From Phalacrocorax aristotelis (taxonomy: Eukaryota > Chordata > Aves > Suliformes > Phalacrocoracidae): 64,000 nucleotides of DNA. The translations under genes and the position numbers were made by a program. The stretch spans positions 1-64,000 of the forward strand of contig NW_027441206.1 in assembly GCF_949628215.1 (NCBI RefSeq), read 5' to 3'. Below the pieces are notes generated by a model that was not told the origin of the DNA, made no database searches, and saw only the letters and a program-made list of their open reading frames with translations. Below, in pieces: positions 54,575-64,000 of the stretch. How positions within the stretch are numbered: the first letter of the stretch is position 1; every line of letters starts with the position of its first letter.

Positions 54575-54880
54575 CAGGCTCAGCTGGTTTGGTCCCTGAA
54601 CGGGGAGAGCACAGCTCTTCTGTTCCTGGGCCTTGAGAGCAGGCTCCTGTGGCTGATGCCGGGGCCCTGAAACAGATCGAGTCGTGCGTTTTGAGGGCCT
54701 GACCGAGGGGACTAAGTCGTGTGGTTTTGGGCTGAGGAGCAGAGGTCAAGTGCTGCATTTTTGGGACTTGAGAACAGGCTCAGCAGCTGGGCTTTTTGGC
54801 TCAGAACCGGTCCCAAAGTGAGCTGGTTTGGGGGCCAAAAGCAGCAGCCGGTTTGGCTGCTTGTGCAGGCTGGGGGGTGG
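54575..54880. repeat. Degenerate ~34-bp minisatellite
   Basis: Loosely similar phrases such as CTCAGCTGGTTTGG, CAGCTCTTCTGTTCCTGGG, GTCGTGTGGTTTTGGG and CTCAGCAGCTGGGC follow each other at about 31-36 bp. The copies are much diverged, so this is a tentative call. Confidence 0.4.
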
Positions 54881-55599
54881 GGGCATTGGGGGCTGCAGGG
54901 GAAAGCAGGGGTTGGGCAGGGTACGAGGACCCTCCCCGGAGGTGGGGGTCCGGTCACATCGGACCCCGAAGTTCGGGAGGCCGGCATGCACCAGAGCGAA
55001 CTCGCCACCTGAGGCGGGTCTCTGGAGGAAGGGTGCTTTTTGGATCCAGCGCAGCGCACCCTCTTTGGGTCCAGCTCTTCTTTCTGCGCTGCTTAGAATA
55101 GTTATTAACCAATTAATTAATCATACAAACTAAGTCACAACAGCTCTGTCGGCTCCATCGTGGTTCGGAGCTCTGAATCGGTTTCACTTGGTGTCTAACA
55201 TGTTTTTTCCCCGAGGAGAGGCTAAGTTTCAAAGTTAATTAGTTTTCTCATAAGTGTGTCAGTCAATAAAATTGAGTTACGATTGTTAAAACCACAAAGG
55301 TGACAGGAGTCTCACGGATCTGGTCTATTTCTGAAAATGTATTCATCCCATGCAAATGTCATCGGGATACAGATCATCTGCACTTCATGCTCTGACAAGA
55401 CAAGATGCTGAGACAGGGATGAGCTCCAAAAGGACTACTGAAAAGAAAAAAAACGCATTCCACAGTCATGGGGTTTTTTTGGTTGCGTTTGGGGGGGCGG
55501 GGTGGCTTTAACAAAAGAGTGCAGTGTTGGCCGGCAGCAGCCTGCAGAGCACTTTTGCTGCCTGATCTCTCCTTTTCTTCTCTTCCACTCCTCTTTCAG
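54881..55599. other. No gene recognised
   Basis: Mixed GC-rich then AT-rich sequence (AT-rich from about 55080). Nothing supported beyond the acceptor that ends it. Confidence 0.5.
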
Positions 55600-55679
55600 G
55601 GCTGTAATTGTCATTTGGATAGTTTTAGAAGAGCAGTTAAGTTGCTCGCCTGTGTCAATGTGCTGGTAATACCAGGAAG
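55600..55679 (+). ncRNA. Exon-like segment at the macro-unit end
   Basis: A strong polypyrimidine tract and CTCTTTCAG acceptor precede it, and the donor reads GGAAG then GTGAAT, giving 80 bp. The next plus-strand exon-like piece is 56143-56248 in the following macro-copy. A transcript through here would therefore run from one macro-unit into the next. Confidence 0.35.
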
Positions 55680-56100
55680 GTGAATGCTTGAACCGGTCGG
55701 GCGGGTAGGAATGAATAACTTGGCTGCAGGTAGAACTTCTGAGGGAAGACCAGCAAAACCAGGAAGCAAATAGCAAGTTCCCAAAAAATGTGCGGGTGTC
55801 AAACACATAAAAGTTTCATTGCCGAATGTTTTTGGGAATATGTTCCCAATGGCTATTTTTAGTAAACATAAATTTTCAGGAGATTCAGGGTTGTGTGTGG
55901 CAAAACATGTCCCTCTGTTTTTGTGTCCTGCCGCACAAACGGCCGGCGGCAGGGCTCTTGTTCCCTGCTCTCGCTATTGCCACAGCAGGGCTGCGATATT
56001 TAGACCTAAGAGATGGGTTTAGGAATGGAAGGAGAGAGAACGCCTGTGTTCTGTAAGGGCTATGAATGCTGACCCTTTGTCTCCGTCTGCCGCTTTTCCT

Positions 56101-58182
56101 GTGCGGGTGATGAAGCTGTTTTACTTTTCTCTGTTGTTCCAGGTCTAAATAGCTGCGAAGCTGTCGCCGCTGTGGGTGCGCAATTTGTGTTGCTGTGTTT
56201 CTGTGGAGTTCTAGCTACGGCTCGCTTCTAGTGTGGCCAAGCGTCAAGGTAGGGCTTTCAGTTTAAAGCTTCAGAAGCGCTGCGCGCCGAGATGGGTGTA
56301 GGTGAAACTGCTGTTGCGCCTGCAGCTGTGCTCGCAGGGATGCTGGGTGGCTCTGCATCAAACCGGCGAGGTGCGCGTGGACCTCCGTCGGGCTGCGCCC
56401 TGGGTGCGCGAGCGTGCGGTGTTTTTGCTGTTCCGGCTTGCACGTGCGAGGGCTTAACGTTTGATTTAATGCATTTCCTTTAACGGCAGGCTGTAGTTGG
56501 GCTCTAGACGGTATTCCTACGTGGGCACAAGAGCTGTGGAATGGTTAAGCTGTTGCTGTGCCTCCAGGTGACTTGTTCAGTAACGCTGTTTTTCCAGGTG
56601 CAGATGGATGAGTCGTGCAGGGCAACGGACGAGGGCCCAGGGGAGCGCTGTAAGAAGGTGAGTCTGTGTAGTACTGGAGGGAAGATGTGACTGATGGCTA
56701 TAGGGCTCCATTATGGGTTTTACTCTTTTTTTTTTTTGTGATCCGAGGGTGCTAAGCGATGAGCCGAGCGTGATCTGGGCCCTGGAGGTGAGTCAGGCAA
56801 GGTGACCGGTGCTTGGTGGGCTGGAGTAGGTGTTCTTTTTCAGGTTATTCAGGGTTTTTTCTCCTTCTCTTCACTTTCCCATCCCAATTTGGGGCCGATT
56901 CCCTCAAACGGGGACTTCCCCCTGTGGGGCTGCTTATGCAGCCTGGGAGCTGCTGCCTGGGCACAAAAATACCTCAAACCCCTTACTCTGGGTCTGCAAT
57001 GGGGGGTGAAAAAACAGAAAGAATTCTGGTGGAAAGAAAACAACTTGGGGCTTCTGGGAAAGCCAACTCCAGCTGGATTTGTGCAGCTGGAAAGGAAAAA
57101 AAGGGTGGTGGTGGGGAAGGAACAACCACCTAAAAGCACCCACCAACCATTCTCATGCACAAAACCGAAAGTGAAAATGACCATTTTTTGTAGGGTAAAA
57201 GCACAAAAAGTCCCCACAGAACTCAGAAGTTTGGAAAAGCAACCCCAATTATTACATTATGTAAAGAAGGCGGGGAAAAAAAGAAAACCAAAACAAAACC
57301 CTATCACAACCCTGATGCCACATGCCTACCAGCAGTTCCTGGGGCTTATTCTGCGGGGGTGGGGAACCCAACCTTGTTCCCCAGGTTTGCTGTGCTGCTT
57401 CTCCTCCCTCGGGCATGCGGGGGGCAGTGGCATGGACAGTAGCAAGCACCAGACGTTTTTAAGCGGTCGAGAGGAAAGGACAAATGCTCGAGACGCTTTG
57501 CTGTTTGGTGCAGAGGCAATGAATGGTGCTGCTGGGGCTGCGAGGGGGAAAGGTGCAGAGGAATAGAAGCTCTGTGGATGCAGCCAAGTTATGGTTTCTG
57601 GATGGTATTAATCGAGAAGAGTAATTCAGATAATGCTGCTGCCCAGCGACCAGAATTGGGTACTGAGCCCGGGAGCCGCGCACGCGCGGTGGCGTCCCTG
57701 TGATCCCCATTGCTCTCTCCGCAGGTAACAGCCCTGCGATGCTGCGGTGCCTGCGAGGTGATGCCGCCGTGCTCGTTGCTGCTTCCTGGTAAGGAAAGGC
57801 CTCCTCCGCTCCTGCTGCAGCGTGGTGGTGTGTCGGACACGATTCCCTGTGTCGGGTGAGGCCTAGGGCTGCCGGCGAGGTGAGCGAGCGCCTTTGGTGG
57901 GTGCAGGGGTGTCTCCTTGTGTGCCTGCACTACTGGGGCTGGTGGGATGGGAAGCTTCAAACGACCCGCCGAGGCAGGCTTCTGGTATGCTAAAGGCGAG
58001 TGGGTGAGGGCAGCCCTAGGAGTTACTCGGGAGCTGATAGAAGGGAAGAAGGAAAGGAGGAGGAGGATGATGACCTTTTCCCCCTGCCCAGGGTGCAGAA
58101 GATGGCCGACTCTCCAGCTCACCAGAGCTCCCCCTCAGCCTCCCCTGGCCCCCCTTGCCCAGTGCGCCTGCTCCCAGCTCCA
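56101..58182 (+). repeat. Left segment, second macro-copy
   Basis: A copy of 1-2082 with about three substitutions. Exon-like segments a, b and c recur at 56143-56248, 56598-56657 and 57725-57788 with their splice signals intact. The relic NRF1 monomer also recurs. Confidence 0.9.
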
Positions 58183-58258
58183 GCACGAGCGAGCTAGGCT
58201 ACGTGCCGAGGAAGCCTCATCTCGTAAGAGCTGTAAGACACCCATGTGTTCTCTTCAG

Positions 58259-58368
58259 GTGGAGGACGGCCTAGAGTCTGGAGCTGCAGAAGAGGCAGGG
58301 AGGAGAGAAGGGGAAAGAAGCATGTGAACGGCTAAATTGTGCCAGCAGCGCTGAGAGCGAGAGTCGCG
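58259..58368 (+). ncRNA. 110-bp array exon, macro-copy 2, first unit
   Basis: Identical in signals and length to the unit 1 copy. Confidence 0.5.
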
Positions 58369-58701
58369 GTGAGTCCTGGGCCAGTGGGGCCCCGTTGCCT
58401 CTCTTGTGCGTCCTGGGCCCTCCCTGTCTCTCCTCCGGCCCCCTCTCTTTCCTTACCTGCTGCAAAATTTTATTTTTTCTTTTGGGCCCCCCCCGCACCT
58501 TCTTTCTCCATCTCGCTCTGAGTGGCTCCCTGCCTCCCCGTCTTTTTCAGTCCTCCCTCTCTCTGTCCTGTAGCCTGTGGCTCCTTTTTCTATCTCCGCC
58601 TCTCTCTGCCTGGCTCTGGCTCCGTTTTTTTATTCCTCCTGCTCTGTCCTGTAGCCTGTCGGTATTTTGTCTTTCTCTGGCCCTCTTGGTCTGACTCCCT
58701 G

Positions 58702-59258
58702 TGTTACCGAAAAACGCGGTAAAATCGGAAACGACTCCTCAACGCCAATTTAGTATTAAAGAGCAGGCATTCTTTATTCACGGCGCCAGATGCACGGGGG
58801 ATCGCTCCTCCTGGCGTGCGTACCTCACACACCTTTCCCGTACAATTTGTAGATCAAAATTGTACGTATTCATATATATTCATTACTGCCCTGTCTGCTG
58901 ATCGGTACAAACTTGCTCGTTCCGTATGTAAATCGCTGCGCAGGCTCGGTTGTCCTCTTCCGTTGTTCTCTTCTGAGTAGGTGGTATTACTTGGGTCGGT
59001 GGTGGTCTGTGAGTCGGTGGTCGTGATCTCCCCCTGCCGGAATTACCTTTTTACCTTCTTGGCTAGTTTTCTCAGTCCGCTCCACGAAACCGCGTTTTGT
59101 CGTCCTTTTCTGACAGAAGCACGTTGTCTGTTGTTCTGTTGACATTAACGATCGCCTAGTGACTAAAATGCAGATCGACAGACACACCGATTCGTACGCT
59201 CCATGTTCCCGTAATGGAACACCGTCTCTGGTTGGTTGATTTCATCGCTTTGGTTACA
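58702..59258 (-). mobile_element. Solo LTR1 (557-bp form), macro-copy 2
   Basis: The same insertion and CCTG flanks as at 2602-3158, with a few point changes in the TATA-proximal region and near the 5' end of the LTR. Confidence 0.85.
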
Positions 59259-60945
59259 CCTGTTCCTGTTGTTCAGTTTCTTCTTTTTTGGCTTTGTTTG
59301 ATTCTCTCTGTGATTCTGTTTTTCTCTGCCTCGCTTTTCCCAGCTCCCCGTCCCTCACTTGGAATGCCCGTTGTCCTTCACCAGCTCACTCTCCCTTGGT
59401 TGCCATCCCCGTTTCTGAATTCCTCCTGCTTTGCCACGTAGCCCGTGGCTTTTTTCTTAATCTCTCTGTCTGCCTCAACGCTCCCGCCGCGCTTTTTAAT
59501 TCGTCTGCTCTGTACCCTGCTACTGTTCTTGCCTTTCTGAGTTCTTCTCTGTCCAGCTCCCTTTCCCTGTTCATGAATTCCTGTTCTTCCTGCACCCGCC
59601 GCTGTTCCCTGTGATCTCCGTCTCTCTCTGTCCAGCTCCCTGTCCCTAGGTTTTAATTCCTGCCTCTGCCCGCTGTAGCCCGTCTAGATGTTTCTCTCGG
59701 CCTCTCTCTCTGTCCGGCTCCCTCTCTCTGTGTTCTAATTCCACGTTCTCTGTCACGTAGACCCGTGCTATTTGTTTGTCCTCATCTCTCTCTGTCCAGC
59801 TCCTTGCTGCTATGTTTTCTTTCTTCCCTCTCTCTCTGTCTTTGTAGCCCGTTGCTGTTGTTGCGTTTTTGGTTTTTGTTTTTTTTTTTCCCACTTGTTT
59901 CTTCATGTGTCTCTGTCTGCCTCCCAGTGCCTGATCTTTAATTCCTCCTTCCCTGTTGGGCCGCTGTTCCTTTTTTCCATTCTACGTTGTGTTCTCTTTG
60001 GTCTCCTGTTCTTATTCATCGATTCCCTCCTCGCCGCCCTGTGGCTTGTCCCCATTTTAATGTTGCCTCTCTTTCCCTCTCTCTGGCTTCTTGCCCCTGT
60101 TTTGAAAATTCCTCCCTCTCTTCTCTCTTCCCTGTTGGCCGTGTGATCGTCAGCCTTTCTCCACCTCTTTCTGCCCAGCTCTCTGTGTCTATCCATTAAT
60201 TCTTCCCTCTCTGCCCTGTAGCCTGTAGCTTTTGTCCTTTCTCCATCTTGCTGTCTCTGGCTTCCCCGTGACCCTCTTTTAGAATTGTTTCTCTCTTCTT
60301 TCTGTACGCATTGCGATTCCTTTTGCTCCCCATCTCCCTTTGTTTTGGGTGTTGTTTTGTTGTTGTTTTTCTGGCTCCCTGTCCCTAATTCTTAATTCTC
60401 TGCCTTCTCGTGCTCTGTACCACGTAGCCCCGTGGTTTGTTTTGTGGTGTTCCCTCCCCGGCCCCTTCCCTCCGTCGTTGGCTGTCTCGGCTCCCTGTCC
60501 CCGTGGCTTCATTCTTCCCTTTCTGCCCTGTTCTTGTCGCTTATCTTGTCTGTCTCCATCGCGCTCGGTCCAGCTTCCTGCCCCTATTCTTCTTTCCTCC
60601 CTCGCTGTCGTGCTGCCTGCCCCAGGTTCTTTGTGCGTCTCCAGCCTGCTCCTCATCCTTCTTTGTTGGTCTGTGTCCTGCTCTTCCCCTCTCTCTGCTG
60701 CTTTTATCTCCACCTCCGTCAGGCTCCCTGTCCTCCTCTGGCCGTCCTGTTCCCTGCCTCGTGCCTTCTCACTACACGCACACACGCCCCCCCCGCCCCC
60801 GTCCAGCCGGATGCTGCTCTTCTCTCCTCCTACTGTCCTGTGCCCTGCTCCTCACCTTTGGTGGCCTCCCCCTCTGCTCAGCAGCCCGTCGCTCCAGGAG
60901 CCAGGCGACGGACGGTCCGTTCCCTGCCAAACCGGGACAAGCGCG

Positions 60946-61246
60946 TGCCGTGGCTTAGCCTCAGCTGGCAACTCTGCACCAGGGAGCTGCTTGCTCGCTC
61001 CACCCTCAGTGGGCTGGGGGAGAGAGCTGGAAGGGTAAAAGTGAGAAAAATCATGGGTTGAGATCAAGACGGTTTAATAGGTAAAGCAAAAGCTGTGCGT
61101 GGAAGCAAAGCAAGGAATTAATTCGCCCCTCCTTTTCGGCGGGCAGGTGTTGAGCTGTTTCTGGGAAAGCAGGGCTCTGTCATGTGTAACGGTTAGTTAG
61201 GAAGAGAAATGCCGTAGCCCCCAAGGACTCCCCCTTCTTCCCACAG
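60946..61246 (-). mobile_element. LTR2, truncated, macro-copy 2
   Basis: A 301-bp remnant with the short-unit breakpoint. The equivalent unit of macro-copy 1 has the full-length LTR2. Confidence 0.8.
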
Positions 61247-61354
61247 TTGGAACCCGCAGTTCGGTACGGGCGTGTAGTGCACGAGCGAGCTAGGCTACGT
61301 GCCTAGGAAGCCTCATCTCGTAAGAGCTGTAAGACACCCCCGTGTTCTCTTCAG

Positions 61355-61464
61355 GTGGAGGTCGGCCTAGAGTCTGGAGCTGCAGAAGAGGCAGGGAGGA
61401 GAGGAGGGGAAAGAAGCATGTGAACGGCTAAATTGTGCCAGCAGCGCTGAGAGCGAGAGTCGCG
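61355..61464 (+). ncRNA. 110-bp array exon, macro-copy 2, second unit
   Basis: Acceptor and donor intact; the eleventh copy in the window. Confidence 0.5.
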
Positions 61465-61800
61465 GTGAGTCCTGGGCCAGTGGGGCCCCGTTGCCTCTCT
61501 TGTGCGTCCTGGGCCCTCCCTGTCTCTCCCCCGGCCCCCTCTCTTTCCTTACCTGCTGCAAAATTATTTTTTTTTTGCGCCCCCCCCGCACCTTCTTTCT
61601 CCGTCTCGCTCTGAGTGGCTCCCTGCCTCCCCGTCTTTTCAGTCCTCCCTCTCTCTGTCCTGTAGCCTGTGGCTACTTGTTCTTTCTCCGCCTCTCTCTG
61701 CCTGGCTCTGGCTCCGTTTTTATTTTTTTACTCCTCCTGCTCTGTCCTGTAGCCTGTCGGTATTTTTGTCTTTCTCTGGCTCTCTCGGTCTGACTCCCTG

Positions 61801-62328
61801 TGTTACCGAAAAACGCGGTAAAATCGGAAACAACTCCTCAAGACCAATTTAGTATTAAAGAGCAGGCATTCTTTATTCACGGCGCCGGATGCACGGGGGA
61901 TCGCTCCTCCTGGCGTGCGTACCTCACGCACCTTTCCCGTTCAATTTGTAGATCAAAATTTTACGTATTCATACGTATTCATTATTGTCCTGTCTGCTGA
62001 TCGGTACAAACTTGCTCGTTCCGTATGTAAATCGCTGCGCAGGCTCGGTGGTGGTCCGTGAGTCGGTGGTCGCGATCTCCCCCTGCCAGAATTGCCTTTT
62101 ACCTTCTTGGCTGTTGATCTTGGCAGTCTTGGCTAGTTCTCTCAGTCCGCTCCACGAAACCGCGTTTTGTCGTCCTTTTCTGACAGAAGCACGTTGTCTG
62201 TTGTTCTGCTGACGTTAACGATCGCCTAGGGACTAAAATGCAGATCGACAGGTGCGCTGATTCGTACGCTCCATGTTCCCGTAATGGAACACCGTCTCTG
62301 GTTGGCTGATTTCATCGCTTTGGTTACA
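61801..62328 (-). mobile_element. Solo LTR1 (528-bp form), macro-copy 2
   Basis: Ends and flanks conserved. It has a private change (TGTTGATCTTGG) in the allele-specific segment. Confidence 0.85.
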
Positions 62329-64000
62329 CCTGTTCCTGTTGTTCAGTTTCTTCTTTTTTGGCTTTGTGTGATTCTCTCTGTGATTCTGTTTTTCTCTGCC
62401 TCGCTTTTCCCAGCTCCCCGTCCCTCACTTGGAATGCCTGTTGTCCTTCACCAGCTCACTCTCCCTTGGTTGCCATCCCCGTTTCTGAATTCCTCCTGCT
62501 TTGCCACGTAGCCCGTGACTTTTTTCTTAATCTCTCTCTGTCTGCCTCAACGCTCCCCCCGCGCTTTTTCATTCGTCTGCTCTGCTCTGCACCCTGCTAC
62601 TGTTCTTGCCTTTCTGAGTTCTTCTCCGTCGAGCTCCCTTTCCCTATTTGTGGATTCCTGTTCTTCCTGCAGCCACCGCTGTTCCCTGTGACCTCCGTCT
62701 CTCTCTGTCCAGCTCCCTGTCCCTAGGTTTTAATCCCTGCCTCTGCCCGCTGTAGCCCGTCTAGGTTTTTCTCTCGGCCTCTCTCTCTGTCCGGCTCCCT
62801 CTCTCTGTGTTCTAATTCCACGTTCTCTGTCACGTAGACCCGTGCTATTTGTTTGTCCTCATCTCTCTCTGTCCAGCTCCTTGCTGCGATGTTTTATTTC
62901 TTCCCTCTCTGTCTGTCTTTGTAGCCCGTTGCCGTTGTTGTTTTTTTTTTTTTTTTCCCACTTGTTTCTTCATGTGTCTCTGTCTGCCTCCCAGTGCCTG
63001 ATCTTTAATTCCTCCTTCCCTGTAGGCCGCTGTTCCTTTTTTCCATTCTACATTGTGTTCTCTTTGGTCTGCTGTTCTTATTCATCGATTCCCTCCTCGC
63101 TGCCCTGTGGCTTGTCCCCATTTATTGTTGCCTCTCTCTCCCTCTCTCTGGCTTCTTGCCCCTGTTTTTAAAATTCCTCCCTCTCTTCTCTCTTCCCTGT
63201 TGGCCGTGTGATCTTCAGCCTTTCTCCACCTCTTTCTGCCCAGCTCTCTGCGTCTATTCATTAATTCTTCCCTCTCTGCCCTGTAGCCTGTAGCTTCTGT
63301 CCTTTCTCCATCTTGCTGTCTCTGGCTTCCCCGTGACCCTCTTTTAGAATTGTTTCTCTCTTCTCTCTGTACGCATTGCGATTCCTTTTGCTCTCCATCT
63401 CCCTTTGTTTTGGTGTTTTTTTTGTTGTTTTTCTGGCTCCCTGTCCCTAATTGTTAATTCTCTGCCTTCTCATGCTCTGTACCACGTAGCCCCATGGTTT
63501 GTTTTGTGGTGTTCCCTCCCCGGCCCCTTCCCTCCGTCGTTGGCCGTCTCGGCTCCCTGTCCCCGTGGCTTCATTCTTCCCTTTCTGCCCTGTTCTTGTC
63601 GCTTATCTTGTCTGTCTCCATCTCGCTCGGTCCAGCTTCCTGCCCCTGTTCTTCTTTCCTCCCTCGCTGTCGTGCTGCCTGCCCCAGGTTCTTTGTGCGT
63701 CTCCAGCCTGCTCCTCATCCTTCTTTGTTGGTCTGTGTCCTGCTCTTCCCCTCTCTCTGCTGCTTTTATCTCCACCTCCGTCAGGCTCCCTGTCCTCCTC
63801 TGGCCGTCCTGTTCCCTGCCTCGTGCCTTCTCACTACACGCACACACGCCCCCCCCGCCCCCGTCCAGCCGGATGCTGCTCTTCTCTCCTCCTACTGTCC
63901 TGTGCCCTGCTCCTCACCTTTGGTGGCCTCCCCCTCTGCTCAGCAGCCCATCGCTCCAGGAGCCAGGCGACGGACGGTCCGTTCCCTGCCAAACCGGGAC

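Larger units (their letters stand above)
1..56100. repeat. Complete 56.1-kb macro-tandem repeat unit
   Basis: The sequence from position 1 is repeated from 56101 onward at an offset of exactly 56,100, rising to 56,104 after two 2-bp indels near 3.2-3.35 kb. By eye there are about a dozen substitutions over the first ~4.45 kb, for example near 530, 1127, 1938, 2762 and 3136. The window start is arbitrary, so the true unit edges are unknown; only the period is measured. The unit holds its own ~3-kb array, two CpG blocks, an NRF1-site minisatellite and a CTCF/CpG-island promoter. It could be a two-copy duplication or part of a longer macrosatellite. Confidence 0.93.
58183..61278. repeat. Macro-copy 2, first array unit (short, hybrid)
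   Basis: The front and middle match unit 1 (557-bp LTR1, C-type minisatellite). From ~60.55-60.65 kb it becomes short-unit type and ends in truncated LTR2, so it is 3,096 bp instead of 5,138. The 110-bp exon is at 58259-58368. Confidence 0.9.
56101..64000. repeat. Second macro-repeat copy, cut by the window end
   Basis: It matches 1 to ~4450 almost base for base. From about 60,550-60,655 it switches to the sequence type of the short array units and then runs straight into another short unit. The CpG block that follows unit 1 in the first copy (5464-7220) is missing here. The two macro-copies therefore differ in structure as well as by point changes. This argues against a simple assembly overlap, although long reads would be needed to prove it. 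Confidence 0.92.
61279..64000. repeat. Macro-copy 2, second array unit (partial)
   Basis: A short-type unit cut by the window end just before LTR2. It has the 528-bp LTR1 allele and CTCTGTGATTCTG after it. The 110-bp exon is at 61355-61464. Confidence 0.9.

Noticed and set aside
1..64000. Ribosomal DNA array with a long spacer
   Set aside because: A multi-kb tandem repeat with a pyrimidine-rich spacer suggested it, but I saw no 18S, 5.8S or 28S core sequence in the complete macro-unit.
1..64000. Known avian sex-chromosome repeats (MHM, W-linked repeats) or a HINTW-type amplicon
   Set aside because: Unit sizes and content do not fit what I know of these: MHM is ~2.2 kb, and no HINT-like coding sequence is present. 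I cannot exclude a sex-chromosome location.

Overview
This is vertebrate nuclear DNA, most likely from a bird. The best evidence is two endogenous-retrovirus LTR families inside the repeats. One of them (4869-5463, minus strand) has the layout and end sequences of an LTR family I know as very abundant in avian genomes. GC-rich CpG-island blocks and vertebrate-type promoter motifs (ZNF143, NRF1, CTCF, CRE) agree with this. I cannot name the species or the chromosome. A GC-rich microchromosome or an ampliconic or heterochromatic region is plausible. I see no protein-coding gene I can recognise, no rRNA or tRNA, and no complete transposon. The long open frames are products of GC-rich or in-phase repeats.

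The window is a nested tandem-repeat system. Position 1 recurs at 56101, so the window holds one complete 56.1-kb macro-unit and 7.9 kb of the next. Over the first ~4.45 kb I count about a dozen substitutions and two 2-bp indels between the copies (~99.7% identity). Each macro-unit contains an array of ~3.06-kb units. Some are ~5.1 kb because they keep a CpG-island block. Neighbouring units form partial 6.12-kb dimers. Most of each unit is a degenerate ~80-bp pyrimidine-rich minisatellite. Every unit carries a 110-bp exon-like segment with good splice signals, a solo LTR (LTR1) at one shared insertion site with a 4-bp target duplication, and a second LTR (LTR2) that is full length in long units and lacks its U3 part in short units.

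Layout. 1-2082: left segment with three exon-like pieces. 2083-7220: long unit 1 with CpG block 1. 7221-25627: six short units. 25628-30685: long unit 8 with CpG block 2. 30686-31300: broken ninth unit fused to a CpG-block fragment. 31.3-40.3 kb: mostly single-copy DNA with a diverged ~1.07-kb duplication and a possible small terminal exon. 40.5-41.2 kb: AT-rich degenerate repeat. 41.28-42.72 kb: diverged copy of 0.78-1.48 kb. 42.78-45.67 kb: 75-bp minisatellite with about two dozen NRF1 sites, running into a CRE/GC-box promoter-like block to 46.2 kb. 46.2-51.4 kb: no gene seen. 51.45-52.62 kb: CTCF motif, CpG-island promoter and G-run minisatellite. 53.1-55.7 kb: exon-like pieces and a second CpG island. 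56101-64000: next macro-copy, in which CpG block 1 is absent from the first unit.

The splice signals I looked for and describe are on the plus strand (I did not survey the minus strand equally). They suggest a family of spliced, probably non-coding RNAs started from CpG islands with ZNF143, NRF1 or ETS sites and running through the repeats, possibly across macro-unit boundaries. The LTRs lie on the minus strand and could give antisense transcription. All of this is inferred from sequence; no expression data are available here.
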